From contig PDTB01000018.1 of NCBI GenBank assembly GCA_002748665.1, forward strand, positions 1 to 64,000: 64,000 nucleotides of DNA, read 5' to 3'. Below the pieces are notes generated by a model that had not been told where the DNA came from, searched no databases, and saw only the letters and a program-made list of their open reading frames with translations. Both the position numbers and the translations under genes were made by a program. This DNA comes from Dethiosulfovibrio peptidovorans (lineage in GTDB: Bacteria > Synergistota > Synergistia > Synergistales > Dethiosulfovibrionaceae). This document shows, in pieces, positions 59,510 to 64,000 of the stretch (positions within the stretch are counted from its first letter, which is position 1; each line of letters starts with the position of its first letter).

Positions 59510-60916
59510 ATGCGTTTGTCCGTTCTCTTATACCGAACGAGCCTGGCGCTGTCCGTGCTTGTTATTCTTCCCTGTGTGGGGCTGGGAGAGGTCTTGGTCT
59601 CGGGGGATATGCTCTCAGTTGAGGCGGTCTTGAGCTTGGCCTACGAACATAACCCGTCACTTATGGCGACTGTTGCACGAGAGGAACAGGCCAGGCAGGA
59701 GATCAACCAGGCCGAGGCAGCCGCTCTGCCTCACTTGGGAGCCTCCTTGGTTGCCCGTTTCTCACATGAGGCCGCGACGTATCCCGTTGTGGGGCCCGCT
59801 GGTCCTCTGGGGTTGGCCTATGCGGGATACCGAAATGCGTATCAGGCAGGTCTCTCTCTGAACTGGATCATCTACAGCAGCGGTGCCGTCTCCGGCACGA
59901 TCCGGGCTAAAAAACTGGCATTTTCTGGTGTGAGGGCCAGCTCGGTGCGAACCGGTCAGGCGGTGGAGAACGCTGTGCGGAAGGCGTACTACGGTCTTCA
60001 GCGTGCCAGGGCTAAGCTCTTAGTGGCGCAGGATTTTTTGTCCCTGGCAGAGAAGCATCTGACCCAGGTGGAGTCTTTCTATACCTATGGAGTCGTGGCC
60101 AAGGATCAAGTGCTCCGGGTTCAGGTGGACATCGCGGACGGTAAACTGAACGTTATTCGGGCCTCCAACGCCGTAAACGTAGCCTGGCGGGCTCTGGAGC
60201 GGGCTGTGGGAATCGATCTTCGCGAGGATCACCACATGCCCGAGCCTCAGACGGAGGTCCAGGTTGTTGCCCCTCTGGCTGGCAATTTGGTGGAACAGGC
60301 TATGACGAAGCGTCCCGAATTGGTCGCTTTAGAGTGTTCCCGTCGCTCGGCTTTGGCGTTGGCTGGAGCTGCTGCTGGTACCCGGGGTCCTCAGGTCGGC
60401 CTCAAGGGGGAGTTGAAGAATACCGACGATTCTTTTTTCCCCAACGATGACGATGATTGGGTGGTTACTTTGTTTGCCACGTGGGAGCTCTACGATGGCG
60501 GGGAAAGCAAGGCCAAGGAAAGGCGCGCTCGGGCTGCGGCTGCAGAGATGCTTCACTCGATGGATGATCTTCAAAAACAGGTGGAGCTGGAAATTTCGTC
60601 GGCTCAGTTGAATCTGGAGTCAGCCTTTCAGCGGATAGAGGTCGCTCGAAGTCAGGTCGCCAGCGCCGAGGAGGATTATCGAATGGCTGTCAAACGATAC
60701 TCTGCCAGTGTCGGGACCAACATAGATGTTCTCGACGCTCGAGTAGCACTGACCAATGCCAGAACCCAGCTTGTTGACGCCGTGTACGATACATATTCAG
60801 CCCGAGCCGATCTCGACTATGCCATGGGCGTCTCCCGCCGCTTTATCCTGGACTCCGAGAGTGTCAATAACCAAAGCAAAGACCTCCCTCAGTGTTCAGA
60901 GAGAAAATCACGGTAA
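59510..60916 (+). CDS. TolC family outer membrane protein
   Basis: This outer-membrane efflux channel component has 468 residues and a signal peptide ending near VGLGEV. It has the TolC duplicated helical pattern, with AYEHNPSLMATVAREEQARQ at the first repeat and AMTKRPELVALECSRRSALAL at the second, and YSASVGTNIDVLDARVALTNAR near the end. ATG 59501 is in frame, but the AAGGAG ends only 3 bases before it, so ATG 59510 is preferred. No inner-membrane pump or adaptor gene is adjacent. It implies a two-membrane envelope. Confidence 0.85.
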   Translation: MRLSVLLYRTSLALSVLVILPCVGLGEVLVSGDMLSVEAVLSLAYEHNPSLMATVAREEQARQEINQAEAAALPHLGASLVARFSHEAATYPVVGPAGPLGLAYAGYRNAYQAGLSLNWIIYSSGAVSGTIRAKKLAFSGVRASSVRTGQAVENAVRKAYYGLQRARAKLLVAQDFLSLAEKHLTQVESFYTYGVVAKDQVLRVQVDIADGKLNVIRASNAVNVAWRALERAVGIDLREDHHMPEPQTEVQVVAPLAGNLVEQAMTKRPELVALECSRRSALALAGAAAGTRGPQVGLKGELKNTDDSFFPNDDDDWVVTLFATWELYDGGESKAKERRARAAAAEMLHSMDDLQKQVELEISSAQLNLESAFQRIEVARSQVASAEEDYRMAVKRYSASVGTNIDVLDARVALTNARTQLVDAVYDTYSARADLDYAMGVSRRFILDSESVNNQSKDLPQCSERKSR

Positions 60917-61145
60917 AGTTCTCCTGCTCAGGGATTCTGGCATGGGGTGATCAGGTAGGGGTTTGTGCGTATTCACAGCTCCGTCCCTCTTGCATCTTGA
61001 TACGTCGTCCCTTCTGCATACCCCACATCTGAGCGGATAAAACCTTCCTGGTCCCTCCCCCCCCTGATCGTGATCCTGGGGCTTGATCCTGTATGCGGCC
61101 TCAGCGGAACTGTTTCTTACCCTGTGCCTGGTTCGTCTTGTTGTA

Positions 61146-62864
61146 TCAGACGAACAGGTCCAGGGCACCGCCGGCATTCAGGTCGACGTAGCCCTGGTCG
61201 GTAAGCTTCAGTGCCGGGATAACCGACAGAGACAAAAATGCCATGACCATGAAGGGATGTTCGGGGGGAGAACCGAGGGCTTGAATCGCCGTCTCCAGTT
61301 CCTGGTAGCGTTGTGCAAGATCCTCGGGATGCTGGTCGCTCATGAGCCCTCCTACAGGAAGAGGCAGGCGGCCCAGCACGTCTCCGTCGTCTACGGCGAC
61401 GAAACCTCCTCCCATCTCCCGAAGCGCGGTCAGGGCGGCAATCATGTCTTGATCGTTTGTTCCGATGACCCCGAAATTGTGAGCGTCATGGGCTACCGAG
61501 GAGGCCAAGGCGCCTTGTCTCAATCGCATGCCGTGTACGAAACCTAGGCCAAACCGACCGCTTCCTGTGTTTCGATCCACAACGACCATCTTCAGCAAGT
61601 CCCGATTTGGATCGGAGACCACTCTTCCGTCGAGAATCGTTGGAGGCAGGGTGAGGTGGTCGGTGATCACCTGGCCTGGTTTGACTCCGATGACCCGGAT
61701 GGATGCCTCGCCCCGGGCAGGGATGAGCAGATCCTTCACGGAGGGAAGCGGCGTGTCTCTCCTGGGCGATGGGTATTGTCGTTCCCTGGGGAAAGGGCCT
61801 TCCACCAGGATTCCATCTTCGACGACGAGTACCCCATCCTTCCAGACCAAACATGGGATGCACGTTTTCAGAGAGTCCACCAGTACCATATCCGCTCGGT
61901 ATCCTGGTGCGATGGCTCCTCGGTCTCTCAGGCCGAAGTACTCGGCGACCGAGAGGGTCACCATCCGGAGGGCTGCCAGGGAGCTGATTCCCAGATCCTG
62001 CGCCATGCGTATTTTCTCGTCCATGTGGCCCCGATCGATCAGGTATGGGACGTTCAGGTCATCGCTGACCATCATACATCGGGAGCACCGGCGCTCATCT
62101 TGAACTATGATGGGAGCCAGGTCCTCCAGGTTGTGTTCGCTGGCACCGGATCGGATCATGAGCCACATGCCGAGCCGAAGCTTGTCCATGGCCTCGGGGA
62201 TCGTGTAGGACTCGTGGTCCGAGTCGCATCGGCTCAGGAGATAGGCGCACAGGTCTTTGCCCATCAGGCCCGGAGCATGTCCCGTTCGAATCTGATCTCC
62301 CGAGACCAGGATCTTGGCCCAGACCGCTGGGTCACCGCTCAGTACCCCCGGATAGTTCATCACCTCGCCGAGGGCGGTACACCATCCCCTACGAAACATT
62401 TCGGTCAAGGCCAGGGCATCAAGTTCCTCAAAGGGGGTCTCGAAGGAGGAGGCAGGCACGCAGGACGGAGCGTTGAGAAAAACGTCCAAGGGGAGTTTTC
62501 GGGACGCCCGGTGCATGTACTCCAGTCCGGCCATCCCCGATGTGTTGGCGATCTCGTGAGGGTCAGCAAAGACGGCCGTGGTCCCTCTGGGAAGGACGAG
62601 TTCGGCGAATCCTTCAGGGCTGACCATGGTACTCTCTATATGGCAGTGTCCGTCGATAAAGCCGGGAAGGAGAACCCCTCCGCCCCCATCTACAGTCTCA
62701 ACACCCTCGTAATCCTGACCGATACCCACGATCCGATCTCCAGATACAGCGACGTCGGCCCTGAGTATCTCGAAACTGAAGAGATTGGGCACCATCACGT
62801 TAGTGATGACCAGATCAGCAGGGATGTCTCCCCGAGCCTGTGCTAGGTTGTGCGCCACGTTCAC
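61146..62864 (-). CDS. ade: Adenine deaminase
   Basis: It converts adenine to hypoxanthine and ammonia. It has 572 residues. VLLPGFIDGHCHIESTMVSPEGFAELVLPRGTT (read in two parts) holds the N-terminal metal site and EIANTSGMAGLEYM follows. IRTGHAPGLMGKDLCAYL and the late SVAHDAHNFGVIGTNDQDM are typical of bacterial Ade. The start is GTG 62864, with AAGGAG upstream. It lies just downstream of a purine permease on the same strand, so the two likely form an adenine uptake and salvage pair. Confidence 0.94.
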   Translation of the reverse strand: MNVAHNLAQARGDIPADLVITNVMVPNLFSFEILRADVAVSGDRIVGIGQDYEGVETVDGGGGVLLPGFIDGHCHIESTMVSPEGFAELVLPRGTTAVFADPHEIANTSGMAGLEYMHRASRKLPLDVFLNAPSCVPASSFETPFEELDALALTEMFRRGWCTALGEVMNYPGVLSGDPAVWAKILVSGDQIRTGHAPGLMGKDLCAYLLSRCDSDHESYTIPEAMDKLRLGMWLMIRSGASEHNLEDLAPIIVQDERRCSRCMMVSDDLNVPYLIDRGHMDEKIRMAQDLGISSLAALRMVTLSVAEYFGLRDRGAIAPGYRADMVLVDSLKTCIPCLVWKDGVLVVEDGILVEGPFPRERQYPSPRRDTPLPSVKDLLIPARGEASIRVIGVKPGQVITDHLTLPPTILDGRVVSDPNRDLLKMVVVDRNTGSGRFGLGFVHGMRLRQGALASSVAHDAHNFGVIGTNDQDMIAALTALREMGGGFVAVDDGDVLGRLPLPVGGLMSDQHPEDLAQRYQELETAIQALGSPPEHPFMVMAFLSLSVIPALKLTDQGYVDLNAGGALDLFV

Positions 62865-62911
62865 CTTGCCTCACTCCTTTCCTTTTTGGCCTCTTTCAAC
62901 CGAAAAGGGAC

Positions 62912-62948
62912 AAAAGAGGGACAAGGGCGGAAAGGCACCTCGTCCCTC
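62912..62948 (-). terminator. Terminator between the purine permease and ade
   Basis: On the minus strand an 11-bp stem with one G-U pair (62948-62938 with 62926-62916) closes an 11-base loop and is followed by TTTT and a further T-rich stretch. Read-through or a separate promoter would be needed for ade. Confidence 0.65.
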
Positions 62949-62969
62949 AGCGATTCCGGGCTCTGCCCT

Positions 62970-64000
62970 TTAGACCAACAGTTCTTTGAGGAGGAAGACG
63001 GCGAAGAGTCCCCACATGATCGGGCTGATCTCGTTCCTGCGGCCGGCCACGAATTTGAGGATGACGAAGGTGAGGATGCCGAACTCGATGCCCGTGGCAA
63101 TGCTGTAGCTGAAGGGCATCATGAAAACGGCCACTGCGGCGGGAACCAGGTCGGTGAAGCTGGAGAAGTCCATGTCTTGAAGGCTCATCATCATGTACAC
63201 GCCTACCATAACCAAAGCCGGTGCTGTCGCGCAGGCCGGGACGATGGAGACGATGGGGCTGAAGAAGATGGCTAGAAGAAACAACAAGGCCGTGACCAGG
63301 GCAGTCAGGCCGGTTCGCCCACCCTGCTCCACACCGCTGGCGCTTTCAACGAAAGACGTGATGGTGGACGTTCCGATCATGGCTCCGACTGTGGTCCCAA
63401 CGGCGTCGGCGAAGAGAGCGCTTCTGGCTTTGGGGAGGTTGCCCTGGGCGTCCAGCATCCCGGCTCGGTTGGTGACTCCGACCAAGGTCCCTACCGTGTC
63501 GAAAAAGTCGACGAAAAAGAAGGTGAAGACGATGATCCAGAAGGTGCCGGTGGCCAGTTGAGAGAAGTCGAGTTTCATAAAGATCGGGGCGATGGAGGGC
63601 GGCATAGATACAAATCCCTGGGGCATGGGGGCCACTCCCAGAGGAATAGCGAGGGCAGTTATCGCGAGAATTCCCCAGAGAATGGCGCCTTTGATGCGGT
63701 GTGCCTCAAGGCCCATCATAATCACAAAGCCGAGGAGGGCCAGGAGCGCCGGTTTAGCCGCCAGGCTTCCGAGCCCTACGAGGGTGGCTGGATTGTCGAC
63801 AATAATACCAGCTCCTTTCAGGCCAATCAGGGCGATGAAAAAACCTATCCCCGTGGATATCCCGATCTTGAGGGACTTGGGGATGCTGTTGACCACCGCT
63901 TCCCGGACTTTGGTCAGGGTGAGAAGGATGAAGATGATTCCTTCGATGAAGATAGCGGCCAGGGCGACTTCCCAGGATATCTTCATACCGATGACCACGG
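62970..64000 (-). CDS. AzgA-type NCS2 purine permease (partial, N-terminus beyond the window)
   Basis: The frame is open to the window edge and covers about 340 residues of the C-terminal part. It has about nine hydrophobic segments. The family motifs are GIGFFIALIGLKGAGI, FFVDFFDTVGTLVGVTNRAGM, GTSTITSFVESASGVEQGGRTGLTAL (read in two parts) and PACATAPALVMVG. This fits the AzgA/PbuG branch, which takes up adenine, guanine or hypoxanthine by proton symport. The adjacent adenine deaminase supports adenine as a substrate. Confidence 0.88.
   Translation of the reverse strand, partial: VVIGMKISWEVALAAIFIEGIIFILLTLTKVREAVVNSIPKSLKIGISTGIGFFIALIGLKGAGIIVDNPATLVGLGSLAAKPALLALLGFVIMMGLEAHRIKGAILWGILAITALAIPLGVAPMPQGFVSMPPSIAPIFMKLDFSQLATGTFWIIVFTFFFVDFFDTVGTLVGVTNRAGMLDAQGNLPKARSALFADAVGTTVGAMIGTSTITSFVESASGVEQGGRTGLTALVTALLFLLAIFFSPIVSIVPACATAPALVMVGVYMMMSLQDMDFSSFTDLVPAAVAVFMMPFSYSIATGIEFGILTFVILKFVAGRRNEISPIMWGLFAVFLLKELLV

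Noticed and set aside
61656-62846. 396-codon plus-strand frame opposite ade
   Set aside because: Adenine deaminase on the minus strand is unmistakable, and the opposite frame has no recognisable domain.
1-64000. CRISPR arrays, IS elements, integrases, prophage genes or rRNA operons
   Set aside because: No regularly spaced repeats, transposase or integrase motifs, phage genes or rRNA sequences were seen anywhere in the window.

Overview
The window looks like chromosomal DNA from an anaerobic, amino-acid-fermenting bacterium with a two-membrane envelope, most likely a member of the Synergistota (inferred). The clues are a selenoprotein glycine reductase next to a complete glycine cleavage system, a single-chain pyruvate:ferredoxin oxidoreductase, acetate kinase, FabK as enoyl-ACP reductase, a FapR-led fatty acid operon, a TolC-type protein (hence an outer membrane), TRAP and Liv transporters, and generally G/C-rich coding sequence with short gaps and many 4-base gene overlaps. 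No phage, IS element or CRISPR array was seen.

Layout. 1-10.9 kb is a glycine block: a thioredoxin tail, grdE, grdB (in-frame UGA read as selenocysteine), an alanine/glycine:cation symporter, gcvT-gcvH-gcvPA-gcvPB-lpdA and a small YjfB-like protein. Glycine can thus be imported, reduced to acetyl phosphate, or oxidised to CO2, ammonia and methylene-THF. Acetate kinase (20 kb) turns acetyl phosphate into ATP, threonine aldolase (51 kb) can supply glycine, and SelD (48 kb, itself a selenoprotein) supplies selenophosphate for GrdB. 10.9-16.2 kb holds tRNA-Glu(CTC), HU, rsmA, tRNA-Pro(GGG) and the pyruvate:ferredoxin oxidoreductase. 16.4-21.7 kb is housekeeping: trmB-rsmD-coaD, tmcAL, ackA, yceD-rpmF.

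21.7-27.9 kb is an A/T-richer insert between rpmF and fapR, which are often close neighbours elsewhere. It has a broken IclR regulator and a five-gene branched-chain amino acid ABC transporter (livG-F-K-H-M), plus a 0.5 kb non-coding tail with several hairpins. 27.9-35.6 kb is fapR-plsX-fabH-fabK-fabD-fabG-acpP-fabF-rnc, with a FapR-like box in the leader.

35.5-47.3 kb is the part I find most interesting. A TRAP transporter (dctP-dctQ-dctM), an M20 carbamoylase-type hydrolase and an intact dihydroorotase (pyrC) form one unit. The next unit is pyrR-pyrB-pyrC'-pyrK-pyrD-pyrF-pyrE plus a ZnuA-like exported protein. Both units start from near-identical promoters (TTGCAC-17-TATACT) whose -35 boxes lie in the same palindrome (close to TGCAACCGGTTGCA), so they are probably co-regulated. 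The PyrC' in the second unit has lost its metal ligands, so the intact PyrC next to the transporter and carbamoylase must also serve biosynthesis. I infer a salvage or catabolic branch for orotate, dihydroorotate or N-carbamoyl-aspartate joined to de novo pyrimidine synthesis.

47.3-64 kb contains selD, a YfcE-like phosphoesterase, cheW, a PHP phosphoesterase, threonine aldolase, an AMIN/amidase_3 cell-wall amidase, a GerMN protein, rph, rdgB, secG, a nicotinate phosphoribosyltransferase, rplM-rpsI, mgtE, a TolC family protein, adenine deaminase, and an AzgA-type purine permease cut by the window end.
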